Source: Myxococcaceae bacterium
GTDB taxonomy: Bacteria; Myxococcota; Myxococcia; Myxococcales; Myxococcaceae
DNA length: 46,906 nt
Reading direction: 5' to 3'
NCBI GenBank assembly: GCA_019694595.1
Contig: JAIBBQ010000026.1
Location: 1 to 46,906, forward strand
This document shows, piece by piece, positions 24,536-32,658 of this stretch. The notes beneath the pieces were generated by a model. The model saw only the letters and a list, made by a program, of their open reading frames with translations, was not told the DNA's origin and did no database searches. The first letter of the stretch is position 1. Each line of letters begins with the position of its first letter. The position numbers and the translations under genes were made by a program.

Positions 24536-25276
24536 TCAGGCCGCGCGGCCGGGCCGGAAGCGGTACACCGTGGCCGGCTTCGACGTGGTGATGCGCTTGC
24601 CCGGCGCCTTCTCGAGCACGCCGTCTTCCAGCATGCGGTTGAAGCGGCGGCGGAAGTTGCCCGGGTCCATCTCCTTGCCGAGCACGATGGCGTGCACGCT
24701 GCGCAGCTCGGGAATGGTGAAGGTGGTGGGGACCAGGTCGAAGGCGATGTTGGAGTACTCGAGCTTGCCGCGGATGCGCTCCAGCGCCTTCTCCACGATG
24801 TCGCGGTGGTCGAAGGCGAGCTCGAGCTTGTGCAGCCCTTCGGCGAGCACCCACTCGGCGTGCGCCGCGTCTCCACCGGCGCGCACCAGCGGCGCGAGGT
24901 CCGGCCGCACCAGCGCGTAGTGCGCCACCGAGATGACGCGCATGCGGGGGTCCCGGCCGGCGCGCCCGAAGGTGTAGAGCTGCTCGAGGAACACCCGGTC
25001 GGCGGTGAGCCCGGTCTCCTCCGCGAGCTCGCGGCTCGCCGCGGCGTCGAGGTCCTCGCCCTGCTCCTTCTGCCCTTCGGCCACCCGCACGAAGCCGCCG
25101 GGCAGCGCCCAGGCGCCCTTGAAGGGGTGGTCCTGCCGCTTGATGAGCAGCACCCGCAGCTTGGCGTCGAGGATGGTGAGCACCACCAGGTCGACCGCCA
25201 CCGCGGGGCGCGCGTAGTCCTTCGGGCGGTAGCTCGAGAGGAAGGCCTTCTCGTCGTCGCCCCCCCGCTTGGTCAT
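24536..25276 (-). CDS. NUDIX hydrolase with NrtR-type winged-helix C-terminus
   Basis: 246 residues. The NUDIX domain spans ~20-160, with the box reading GGFVRVAEGQKEQGEDLDAAASRELAEETGL; the catalytic RELxEE helix is intact near residues 82-88. The C-terminal ~85 residues (YSNIAFDLVPTTFTIPELRSVHAIVLGKEMDPGNFRRRFNRMLEDGVLEK) match the winged-helix part of NrtR regulators, which sense ADP-ribose and control NAD metabolism; similar proteins are also ADP-ribose pyrophosphatases. Its ATG overlaps the topA stop (ATGA), so it is co-translated with topoisomerase I. With a retained NUDIX box it may be enzyme, regulator or both. Confidence 0.8.
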   Translation of the reverse strand: MTKRGGDDEKAFLSSYRPKDYARPAVAVDLVVLTILDAKLRVLLIKRQDHPFKGAWALPGGFVRVAEGQKEQGEDLDAAASRELAEETGLTADRVFLEQLYTFGRAGRDPRMRVISVAHYALVRPDLAPLVRAGGDAAHAEWVLAEGLHKLELAFDHRDIVEKALERIRGKLEYSNIAFDLVPTTFTIPELRSVHAIVLGKEMDPGNFRRRFNRMLEDGVLEKAPGKRITTSKPATVYRFRPGRAA

Positions 25277-28047
25277 GACGCCTTGGCCTTCTTGCCCTTC
25301 CCCTTCGCCGGCTTGGCCTTGGCGGCCTTGCCCGCGCTCTTCTTCTCCGCGGCCTTGAGGAGCGCGGCCTTCGCGGCGGTGGCCGCCTTGTCCGCGGCCT
25401 TGGCGAGCGCCTTGGGCTTCACGGAAGCGACCGCGGCCTCACCCTTGGCGGCCTTCTCGGCCTTGGGGGCCTTCGCCGCCTTGGGCGCCTTGGCGGCCTT
25501 GGCGCCGCGCTTGCCCTTGGGCGGCCGGCCCTGGCCCGAGGCCACGTACTCGCGGCGCAGCTGCAACAGCTCCGCGGCGCGCTCGGGCGAGAGCGACTCC
25601 GGCGCGTCGCCCTGGCGCAGCGAGGCGTTGGTCTCACCGTCGGTGACGTAGAGCCCGAAGCGGCCTTCCTTGAGGATGATCTCCCGCCCCGACACCGGGT
25701 CGGGCCCGAAGACGGCGAGCGGCGGCTTGGGCGCCCCGCGGCCGCGGAACTGGCGCGGCTGCTTCAGCACCTCGAGCGCTTCCTCGAGGGTGATGGTGAG
25801 CAGCTTGGCCTCGGCTTCGACGCCCAGGTTGCGCGTCTCGTCGCCGTGCTTGAGGTACGGGCCGAAGCGGCCGTTGTGCGCTTCCACCGGCTTGCCGTCG
25901 GACACGCCCACGGTGCGCGGCAGCTCGAGCAGCTGCAGCGCGTCCTGCAGGGTGAGCTTCTCCAGCGCCATGGTGCGGAAGAGCGACGCGGTCTTGGGCT
26001 TCTCCTGGCCGTCGACCATCTCGCCCAGCTGCACGTACGGCCCGAAGCGCCCCTGCTTGGCGTAGACGTTCTTGCCCGTCTTGGGGTCGACGCCGATGGG
26101 CGTGTCGCCCTTGGGCGCGGCGAGCAGCTGCGTCGCCTTCTCGATGGTGAGTTCGTCGGGCGCGAGGTTCTCGGGCACCGACGCGGTGTCCTCCCCGCGC
26201 TTGACGTACGGGCCGTAGCGCCCCGGCTTGACGATGATCTCCTCGCCGTTGGCGTCGGGCCCGAGGTGAATCGAGTTCACCTCCGCGGCGTCGATCTTCT
26301 CGATGTTCTCCTTCACCTGGGTGTGCAGGCCGGGGAGCCCCGCCTTCTTGTCGCCCCAGTAGAAGGACTTCAGGTACGGCACCTTCTTCTGCTGGCCGCC
26401 AGCGATCTCGTCGAGATCGTCTTCCATGCGCGCGGTGAAGGCGTAGTCGACCAGCCCGCCGAAGTGCTTCTCCATCAGCGCCACCACGGCGAAGGCGTGC
26501 CAGCTCGGCACCAGGGCGCTGCCCTTCTTCCAGACGTACTTCGCCTGGAGCGTGCCCATGATGCTGGCGTAGGTCGACGGGCGGCCGATGCCGAGCTCCT
26601 CGAGCTTCTTCACCAGCGACGCTTCGGTGTAGCGGGCCGGGGGCGAGGTCTGGTGGCCCTTGGCCTCGAGGGTCGCCACCGGCACCTGGTCGCCCACCGC
26701 GAGCTTGGGCAGCGGCGTCTCGCGGTCGTCCAGCTCGGCGTCGGGGTCGTCGCTGCCTTCCACGTACGCGCGCAGGTACCCGGGGAAGGTGATGGTGCGG
26801 CCCGAGGCAGACAGCTCGACCTGCTCGCCGCTCTTCGCCTTGGTCTCGAGCTTGGCCGACACGCTCACGCCGATGGCGTCGGACATCTGGCTCGCGAGGG
26901 TGCGCTTCCAGATGAGATCGTAGAGCTTGAGCTCGCCCGCCTGGAGCTCGCCCTTGAGCTCCTCGGGGGTGCGGAACGCCTCGCCCGCGGGGCGGATCGC
27001 CTCGTGGGCTTCCTGCGCGTTCTTCACCTTCTTCACGTAGCTGCGCGGCTCGGCGGGCAGGAACTCCTCGCCGAAGAGCTCCTTCACCTGGGTGCGCGCC
27101 GCGTTGAGCGCGGTGGTCGACAGGTTGGTGCTGTCGGTGCGCATGTAGGTGATGTAGCCGCGCTCGTAGAGGCCCTGCGCCACGCGCATCACCTGCTGCG
27201 CGCTCATGTTGAGCTTGCGGCCGGCTTCCTGCTGCAAGGTCGACGTCATGAACGGCGCCTTGGGGCTCGAGCGGCTCGGCTTCTCCTCGACGCTCTTCAC
27301 CGTCACCGTCGCGCCCTGGAGCGCGTCGACCAGCGCGCGGGCCTTGGCCTCGTTCACCACCACCACGTCGCGGGTGGGCTGGCCCTTCTCGTCGAAGTCC
27401 TTGCCCTGGGCGACGCGGCGGCCGTCGAGCGCGAAGAGCTGCGAGCTGAAGGCGGGCGTGGTGGGGTGCTGGGCGGTCAGGTCCCAGTACGCCACGGTGC
27501 GGAAGCGCATGCGCTCGCGCTCGCGGGCCACGATGAGGCGGATCGACGGGCTCTGCACGCGCCCCGCGGACAGGCCGGTGCGCACCTTGCGCCACAGCAC
27601 CGGCGAGACCTCGTAGCCGTAGAGGCGGTCGAGCGTGCGCCGGGTCTCCTGCGCGTCGACCAGGCCCTGGTCGATTTCCCGGCCGTGCTCCACGGCGTGG
27701 GCGATGGCGCCCTTGGTGATCTCGTGGAACACCATGCGCTTCACCGGCACCTTGGGCTTCAGCTGCTCGTACAGGTGGGAGGCGATCGCCTCGCCCTCGC
27801 GGTCTTCGTCGGTGGCCAGGTAGAGGGCGGACGCCTTCTTCAGCGCTTCCTTGAGGTCCTTGATGACGTCCTTCTTGGTCACCTCGTAGGTGAGCTCGAA
27901 GTCGTTCTCCACGTCGACGCACAGCCCGCTCGAGGGCAGGTCGACGACGTGGCCGATGCTGGCCATCACCGAATATTGGCCACCGAGGAACTGTCCGATG
28001 GTCTTCGCCTTCGCGGGCGACTCGACGATGACGAGTGGCTTGGCCAT
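25273..28047 (-). CDS. topA: DNA topoisomerase I (type IA) with Lys/Ala-rich tail
   Basis: 924 residues. It relaxes negative supercoils by single-strand passage. The Toprim domain starts at the N-terminus (KPLVIVESPAKAKTIGQFLG, with YLATDEDREGEAIASHL near 76-92). The active-site motif YITYMRTDSTN places the catalytic Tyr at about residue 301. Further core motifs are LSAGRVQSP and GIGRPSTYA. The C-terminal region has four or five Toprim C-terminal repeats (GRYGPYVKRGE, GRFGPYVQLGE, NGRFGPYLKHGDE, EGRFGLYVTDGET) instead of Cys4 zinc fingers. The last ~90 residues are a histone-H1-like Lys/Ala tail (KAPKAAKAPKAEKAAK... KGKGKKAKAS), common in high-GC bacterial TopA. It is followed by the NUDIX gene in an ATGA overlap. 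Confidence 0.96.
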   Translation of the reverse strand: MAKPLVIVESPAKAKTIGQFLGGQYSVMASIGHVVDLPSSGLCVDVENDFELTYEVTKKDVIKDLKEALKKASALYLATDEDREGEAIASHLYEQLKPKVPVKRMVFHEITKGAIAHAVEHGREIDQGLVDAQETRRTLDRLYGYEVSPVLWRKVRTGLSAGRVQSPSIRLIVARERERMRFRTVAYWDLTAQHPTTPAFSSQLFALDGRRVAQGKDFDEKGQPTRDVVVVNEAKARALVDALQGATVTVKSVEEKPSRSSPKAPFMTSTLQQEAGRKLNMSAQQVMRVAQGLYERGYITYMRTDSTNLSTTALNAARTQVKELFGEEFLPAEPRSYVKKVKNAQEAHEAIRPAGEAFRTPEELKGELQAGELKLYDLIWKRTLASQMSDAIGVSVSAKLETKAKSGEQVELSASGRTITFPGYLRAYVEGSDDPDAELDDRETPLPKLAVGDQVPVATLEAKGHQTSPPARYTEASLVKKLEELGIGRPSTYASIMGTLQAKYVWKKGSALVPSWHAFAVVALMEKHFGGLVDYAFTARMEDDLDEIAGGQQKKVPYLKSFYWGDKKAGLPGLHTQVKENIEKIDAAEVNSIHLGPDANGEEIIVKPGRYGPYVKRGEDTASVPENLAPDELTIEKATQLLAAPKGDTPIGVDPKTGKNVYAKQGRFGPYVQLGEMVDGQEKPKTASLFRTMALEKLTLQDALQLLELPRTVGVSDGKPVEAHNGRFGPYLKHGDETRNLGVEAEAKLLTITLEEALEVLKQPRQFRGRGAPKPPLAVFGPDPVSGREIILKEGRFGLYVTDGETNASLRQGDAPESLSPERAAELLQLRREYVASGQGRPPKGKRGAKAAKAPKAAKAPKAEKAAKGEAAVASVKPKALAKAADKAATAAKAALLKAAEKKSAGKAAKAKPAKGKGKKAKAS

Positions 28048-28090
28048 GAGGCGCGCGTCGATAGGCGCTCCGGACCGGGCGCGTCAAGCA

Positions 28091-28113
28091 CGGTGACTCT
28101 TTCTCGATCACCG
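28091..28113 (-). terminator. Hairpin at the end of the prolyl aminopeptidase gene
   Basis: CGGTGA and TCACCG form a perfect 6-bp stem around an 11-nt loop; one arm contains the aminopeptidase TGA (28110-28108). It lies in the 60-bp gap before topA and may end or attenuate transcription. There is no clear U-tract. Confidence 0.3.
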
Positions 28114-29058
28114 GAACGCGTCGGTGAGGCTCACCAGCTCGTGCACGTTTCCGGGCTCGTGGGCCGAATGGCCGGCGTCGGGAACGATGCGCAGGTCGGC
28201 TTCCGGCCAGGCGCGGTGCAGCGCCCAGGCCGACTCCGCCGGGCACACCACGTCGTAGCGGCCCTGCACGATGCCGCAGCGCAGGTGGCGGATCTTGTGC
28301 ACGTTGCGCAGGAGCGCCCGCTCGCCGTCGACCCAGCCGTGGTGCACGAAGTAGTGGCACTCGATGCGCGCGAAGGCGAGCGCGAACTCGTCCTGCCCGG
28401 TGCGCGCCACGTTGTCGGCGTTGACGTGGAGGTAGCTGGTGCGCCCTTCCCACACGCTCCAGGCCTTGGCGGCGGCGAGGCGCACCGCGCCGTCCGGGCT
28501 GGTGAGCCGGCGGTGGTAGGCGTGCAGCAGGTCGCCGTGCTCCTCGGGCGGAATGGCGGCGAGGTACTGCTCCCACGCGTCGGGGAAGAGCGCGCTCGCG
28601 CCGCGCTGGTAGAACCAGTCGATCTCGCTCTGGCGCAGCAGGAAGATGCCGCGCAGCACCAGCTCGGTGCAGCGGTCGGGGTGGGTCTGCGCGTAGGCCA
28701 GCGCCAGCGTCGAGCCCCACGAGCCGCCGAACACCTGCCAGCGCTCGATGCCCAGGTGCGCGCGCAGGGCCTCGATGTCGTCCACCAGGTCCCAGGTGGT
28801 GTTGTGGTCCAGCGACGCGTGCGGCGTCGAGCGGCCGCAGCCGCGCTGGTCGAAGAGCACGATGCGGTAGGCCTGGGGGTCGAAGAAGCGGCGCTGCTTG
28901 GGCTCGCTGCCGCCGCCCGGCCCGCCGTGGAGGAACACCACAGGCTTGCCCTGCGGGTTGCCCGACTCCTCGAAGTAGAGCGTGTGACCGTGGCCCACCG
29001 GGAGCATGCCGGTGCGGTACGGCTCGAGCGGCGGGTAATACGTGCGGCGTTCACTCAT
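28108..29058 (-). CDS. pip: Prolyl aminopeptidase (proline iminopeptidase)
   Basis: 316 residues, the usual length for family S33 proline iminopeptidase, which removes N-terminal Pro from peptides in the cytoplasm. Alpha/beta-hydrolase features: VVFLHGGPGGGSEPKQRRFFDPQAYRIVLFDQRGCGRSTPH (oxyanion region), the nucleophile elbow GGSWGS with Ser near residue 113, the late Asp in GRYDVVCP and the His in DAGHSAHEPG. WSVWEG and the CHYFVHHGW cap motif are specific to this subfamily. ATG 29058 has a weak TATGAC hexamer 9 nt upstream. It precedes topA on the same strand, separated by 60 bp. Confidence 0.93.
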   Translation of the reverse strand: MSERRTYYPPLEPYRTGMLPVGHGHTLYFEESGNPQGKPVVFLHGGPGGGSEPKQRRFFDPQAYRIVLFDQRGCGRSTPHASLDHNTTWDLVDDIEALRAHLGIERWQVFGGSWGSTLALAYAQTHPDRCTELVLRGIFLLRQSEIDWFYQRGASALFPDAWEQYLAAIPPEEHGDLLHAYHRRLTSPDGAVRLAAAKAWSVWEGRTSYLHVNADNVARTGQDEFALAFARIECHYFVHHGWVDGERALLRNVHKIRHLRCGIVQGRYDVVCPAESAWALHRAWPEADLRIVPDAGHSAHEPGNVHELVSLTDAFR

Positions 29059-29083
29059 CGCGAAAGGTCATAGCGCCTTTCGG

Positions 29084-29089
29084 TACACT
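29084..29089 (+). promoter_or_regulatory. Candidate -10 element TACACT for the 29115-32645 operon
   Basis: TACACT lies 25 nt before ATG 29115. A G-rich GGGGGG at about 29100-29105 could serve as ribosome-binding site in the short leader. Confidence 0.35.
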
Positions 29090-29114
29090 CGGCGGCCCCG
29101 GGGGGCCCACGACC

Positions 29115-29921
29115 ATGCGCACCGTCTCCATCTGCCTCATGCTCTGCGCCAGCCTCGCCAGCGCGGAAGCGCCCAAGCTGGTGGTGCTCGACCTCTCGCC
29201 CGGCGGCGGGCTCGACCCCACCGTGGCCGCGGCGCTCACCGACGCGGTGGCGGCGGCGGCGGCGCGCGGCGGCCAGTTCTCGGTGACCTCGTCGAAGGAG
29301 ATCCAGACGCTGCTCGGGGTCGAGCGCCAGAAGCAGCTCTCGGGGTGCAGCGACGGCGGGGCGTGCCTGGCGGAGATCGGCAGCGCGCTCGGGGCCCGCT
29401 TCATCCTCTCGGGCTCGGCCACCCTCATCGGCCAGAGCTACCAGCTGAGCCTGCAGATGCAGGACTCCGACAAGGCGCAGACCATCGGCCGCGCCACCCG
29501 CCTGGCGGGCGACCTCGACGGGCTGCGCGCGCTGGTGCCTTACGCGGTCGCGGAGGCCACCGGCACCCCCGCCCCGCAGGAGCCGAGCCGGGTGCTCCCG
29601 CTGTCGCTGACCGCCGGCGGCGTGGTGAGCGCCACCGTGGGCGTCTTCCTGCTGGTGCAGACCGCCTCGCAGGTCAGCGTCTACCAGCGCGAGCTGGAGC
29701 TCGGCCTCACCTCGCCCCAGGTGCTCAAGTCGCTCGACTTCTACCAGGACGAGCAGCGCCGCCTCACCACCCAGCGCGTGGTGTCCTTCGTGCTGCTGGG
29801 CGCGGGCGCCGCGCTCGCCGCCACCGGCCTCTTCCTCTACCCCTGGCGGGCCGGCGGCCTGTCGGGCACCGCGGCGCTGGTGCCGACCGGCCAGGGCGCG
29901 GCCTTCGCGGGGACCTTCTAG
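29115..29921 (+). CDS. Secreted/membrane envelope protein, paralog of the 19869-20855 product
   Basis: 268 residues with a signal peptide (MRTVSICLMLCASLASAEA). Residues ~20-150: KLVVLDLSPGGGLDPTVAAALTDAV..., then LLGVERQKQLSGCSDGGACLAEIGSALGARFILSGSATLIGQSYQLSLQMQDS. The GxERQ(K/R)xLxGCSD..C(L/M)AE(I/L) core with two Cys is shared with the protein at 19869-20855. The fold resembles TolB/FlgO-like N-terminal domains that bind envelope partners. Two hydrophobic helices follow (~172-190 and ~223-245). The next gene starts directly after its TAG, so the two form an operon. Confidence 0.65.
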   Translation: MRTVSICLMLCASLASAEAPKLVVLDLSPGGGLDPTVAAALTDAVAAAAARGGQFSVTSSKEIQTLLGVERQKQLSGCSDGGACLAEIGSALGARFILSGSATLIGQSYQLSLQMQDSDKAQTIGRATRLAGDLDGLRALVPYAVAEATGTPAPQEPSRVLPLSLTAGGVVSATVGVFLLVQTASQVSVYQRELELGLTSPQVLKSLDFYQDEQRRLTTQRVVSFVLLGAGAALAATGLFLYPWRAGGLSGTAALVPTGQGAAFAGTF

Positions 29922-32645
29922 ATGAGACGCCTCGCGACCTTCGCCTTCGCCGTGCTCGCCGGGTGCTCGACCCTGGACCTCACCACCGAGCGCCAGTACC
30001 CCTGTGACAGCGACGGCGGCCACGACCAGCCGGCCAAGTGCGCCAACGGCTGGCAGTGCTACCGCGACGGCTACTGCCACCCGCCCGGCGTCGGCGTGCC
30101 GCTCGAGTGCCGCGACGAGAGCGACTGCCCCGGCGGCTGGCACTGCGGCGTCGAAGGCCGCTGCTACGACCGCGACGCCGGCACCGACGTGGCCTGCCGC
30201 CGCGACGCGGGTGTCGAGGACTGCGCGCCCGGCTGGACGTGCGGGCTCGCGCTCACCTGCCTCGACCAGGCGAAGGGCGCGCCGGTGGAGTGCGCCCGCG
30301 AGAGCGACTGCCCGGGTGGCTGGCACTGCGGGGTCGACGGCCGCTGCTACGACCGCGCCGCCGCCGGCCCGGTCGGCTGCCGCCGCGACGCCGGCCTCGA
30401 CGACTGCGCGCCCGGGTGGCGCTGCGGGCTCGAGCTCACCTGCCACGACCGCGACGCCGGCGCGGACTACCGCTGCGCGGCCGACCTCGACTGCGAGCAG
30501 GGCTTTCGCTGCGGCCCCGACGGCCGCTGCCTCGACGCGCGCGCCGAGGCGCTCGCCCCCACTCCGCCCGACACCGCGTTCCACGGCCGCCGCGTGCACC
30601 CGGAGTTCCTCGACGGGCCGCACATCGACGCGGTGGGCGGGCTCTTCGAGAGCCAGTCGTCCGGCATGTCGTACGCGGTGCAGCAGCTGGGGCTGCTGCG
30701 CGGTCAGGATCTGACCTTCTACGACTTCGGTGGCGTCTCCTTCCGCCAGTCGGTGCAGCACTTCGCTGCCCCGCTGACCGCGCTGTCCTTCGGCCCCGGC
30801 TACGCGGTGGCGGCGCTCGACGGCGGGCTGTGGTCGGCCAGCAGCGGGTCCTTCGTGAGCAACGAGCCGGTGACGCGCCTGTCGTCCACCGGGGTGGGCC
30901 AGTTCGGCGGCATCGGCCTCACCCAGCGCTTCACCGTGGCCTCGGGGGGCCAGCGCGTGGTGGGCCTGCGCGGCAAGGACGTGCTCTTCACCGTCGACGG
31001 CCCCGCGGGCGCCACGCTGCTCCAGGTGGTGGCGGTCAACGGCAGCAGCAGCAACAACAACAGCCAGTACTCGATGATCGCGCTCACCACCCAGGGCGTC
31101 TTCTGGGCGTCCTACGACGACGTCGGCGGTCAGTTCTGGCTCCCCAACGGCACCAAGCAGCAGACGGTGGCGTGGTCTCCACTCGCCCGCACCGGCCTGC
31201 CGGCGCCCGGCTGCGGCGACTCGTCGGCTCCGACGGTGGCGATGCTCGGCGCGTCGGAAGGCGCGAGCGCGCCCGCGCGGCTGCACTTCGTCACCCCCCA
31301 GGGCGTCTACGGCTTCGCGGAGCTGGACGTGCCGGGCACGCCGCCCGGCGGCCAGTGCCTCGGCGGCAAGGGGTCGACGGTGCCGCTCGGCGGGTGGTGC
31401 ACGCCGGGCGAGGTGGTGGGCTTCTGGCGCGAAGGGCCGCTCTGCCGGCGCGCGGACGCGGGCGTCACCCTGACGGCCCTGCGGGTCAACACGCGGGTCG
31501 ACGGGCTCGAGCTCTCCCGTCAGGACACCGCCGCGGGCGAGGTGCTCTACGACACCGACGCCACCGCGTCGGGCGTCATCGGCCTCGGGCTCACCCGGCT
31601 CGACCTGCTCAACGGGGCGCTGTCCTTCTCGCTGCCCCCGAGCTTCGGCCCCGCGGTGCCTCCGTGGCCGACGACCGGACAGTCGGCGGTGGTCGGACAT
31701 TCCGACGGAGGGCTCGTGAGCTACGTCTCGGGCATCGCGTCCGGGCTGGGGGGCCCGTCGCCGGGGCCCTTCGTGCAGCGCCCCGGGTTCGGGCTCACCT
31801 TCCGCAGCGCGAACGGCGACCTCCTGTGCACGCCGGTGCGCGGGCGCCCGAGCCAGGCGCTCCTGCGCAGCAACGGCGTGCTGGTGCTCGCCGACCTGAA
31901 CGAGTTCCGCAACACGCCGGGCGCCTCGGCGACCGCGCTCGCGCAGCTCGACAGCAGCGCGGCCTACGCGTCGCAGCCCTGCAGCGGCGAGCAAGGCCTC
32001 ACCGTGCACGCCGCGGCCGGCCGCAACGGCGACGGCGGCACCACGGTGGTCATCGCCGACCCCGACCTGCTGTGGTCGACCGAGGTCAACGCGCCTCCGC
32101 CCGACGGGGGGACGCACCCGCGGGTGCCTCGCCGGCTCAACACGCCGGGCACGCTGACCGCGCTGGCCATGGCCGACGTGGCGCCGGGAGAGCCGCTCTT
32201 CGCCCGCGGCTACGCCATCGCCGGCGAGCGGCTCTACGAGGTGCGCGCCGAGAGCAAGAACCGCTGGGCGATGGTGGAGCTGGTGACGCCGGTCACCGAG
32301 CCGATGGGCGTGTGGACCGACCACTCGCGCGGCCGCGCGCTGCTGGCCGACGGCACCGCGCTCGGGCTGCCCACCGGGGTGGTGCTCGCCGGCCCGACGC
32401 CCGCGGCGCCGCTGGAGGTCGACTCGCTCTGCGGCCAGGGCGTCGTGCGCACCGCGCAAGGCCTGCTGCGGCTCACCGCGGCGAGCGATGGCGGCGTGCT
32501 CGGCACGTGGGCCAGTCTCCCGGTGCAGGTCCCCGCGGGCTTCTCGTGGACCACCGCACGCATCCAGGGCGAAGGCGACGAGCTCTTCGTGCTGGGCGCC
32601 GCCGGTGAGATCTACAGCGTGCGCGACGGCACCTGCGTGCCCTGA
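29922..32645 (+). CDS. Large Cys-rich surface lipoprotein
   Basis: 907 residues starting immediately after the upstream stop. Lipoprotein signal MRRLATFAFAVLAGC, with Cys15 the likely lipidated residue. Residues ~25-205 contain tandem Cys-rich units (ECRDESDCPGGWHCGVEGRCYDR alternating with CRRDAGVEDCAPGWTCGLALTCLD), built from a 183-bp duplication. The remaining ~700 residues are beta-rich with repeated AVAxLDGG, VxSVNG-like stretches, consistent with a propeller or similar repeat fold, and scattered Cys. Probably outer-membrane or surface exposed. No enzyme motif was recognised. It converges on the next gene with a 20-bp palindrome spanning both stops. Confidence 0.7.
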   Translation: MRRLATFAFAVLAGCSTLDLTTERQYPCDSDGGHDQPAKCANGWQCYRDGYCHPPGVGVPLECRDESDCPGGWHCGVEGRCYDRDAGTDVACRRDAGVEDCAPGWTCGLALTCLDQAKGAPVECARESDCPGGWHCGVDGRCYDRAAAGPVGCRRDAGLDDCAPGWRCGLELTCHDRDAGADYRCAADLDCEQGFRCGPDGRCLDARAEALAPTPPDTAFHGRRVHPEFLDGPHIDAVGGLFESQSSGMSYAVQQLGLLRGQDLTFYDFGGVSFRQSVQHFAAPLTALSFGPGYAVAALDGGLWSASSGSFVSNEPVTRLSSTGVGQFGGIGLTQRFTVASGGQRVVGLRGKDVLFTVDGPAGATLLQVVAVNGSSSNNNSQYSMIALTTQGVFWASYDDVGGQFWLPNGTKQQTVAWSPLARTGLPAPGCGDSSAPTVAMLGASEGASAPARLHFVTPQGVYGFAELDVPGTPPGGQCLGGKGSTVPLGGWCTPGEVVGFWREGPLCRRADAGVTLTALRVNTRVDGLELSRQDTAAGEVLYDTDATASGVIGLGLTRLDLLNGALSFSLPPSFGPAVPPWPTTGQSAVVGHSDGGLVSYVSGIASGLGGPSPGPFVQRPGFGLTFRSANGDLLCTPVRGRPSQALLRSNGVLVLADLNEFRNTPGASATALAQLDSSAAYASQPCSGEQGLTVHAAAGRNGDGGTTVVIADPDLLWSTEVNAPPPDGGTHPRVPRRLNTPGTLTALAMADVAPGEPLFARGYAIAGERLYEVRAESKNRWAMVELVTPVTEPMGVWTDHSRGRALLADGTALGLPTGVVLAGPTPAAPLEVDSLCGQGVVRTAQGLLRLTAASDGGVLGTWASLPVQVPAGFSWTTARIQGEGDELFVLGAAGEIYSVRDGTCVP
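30105..30470 (+). repeat. Tandem duplication, two 183-bp (61-codon) units
   Basis: The units at 30105-30287 and 30288-30470 encode nearly the same Cys pattern (E-C-x5-S-D-C-P-G-G-W-H-C-G-V...C-R-R-D-A-G...D-C-A-P-G-W-x-C-G-L). A partial third unit follows (CAADLDCEQGFRCGPDGRCLD). They are in frame within the lipoprotein gene. Confidence 0.75.
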
Positions 32646-32658
32646 AGGCCTTCAGGGC
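32639..32658. terminator. Perfect 20-bp palindrome between convergent genes
   Basis: GCCCTGAAGGCCTTCAGGGC contains the TGA of the plus-strand lipoprotein gene and, on the other strand, the TGA of the minus-strand gene. It could act as a bidirectional terminator hairpin. Confidence 0.4.

Noticed and set aside
24221-29073. Plus-strand open frames of 476 and 1075 codons over the NUDIX, topA and aminopeptidase genes
   Set aside because: They are complementary-strand shadows of well-identified minus-strand genes.
29055-32459. A 1134-codon antisense open frame over the lipoprotein operon
   Set aside because: Same shadow composition; the plus-strand genes have signal peptides, Cys motifs and sensible stops.
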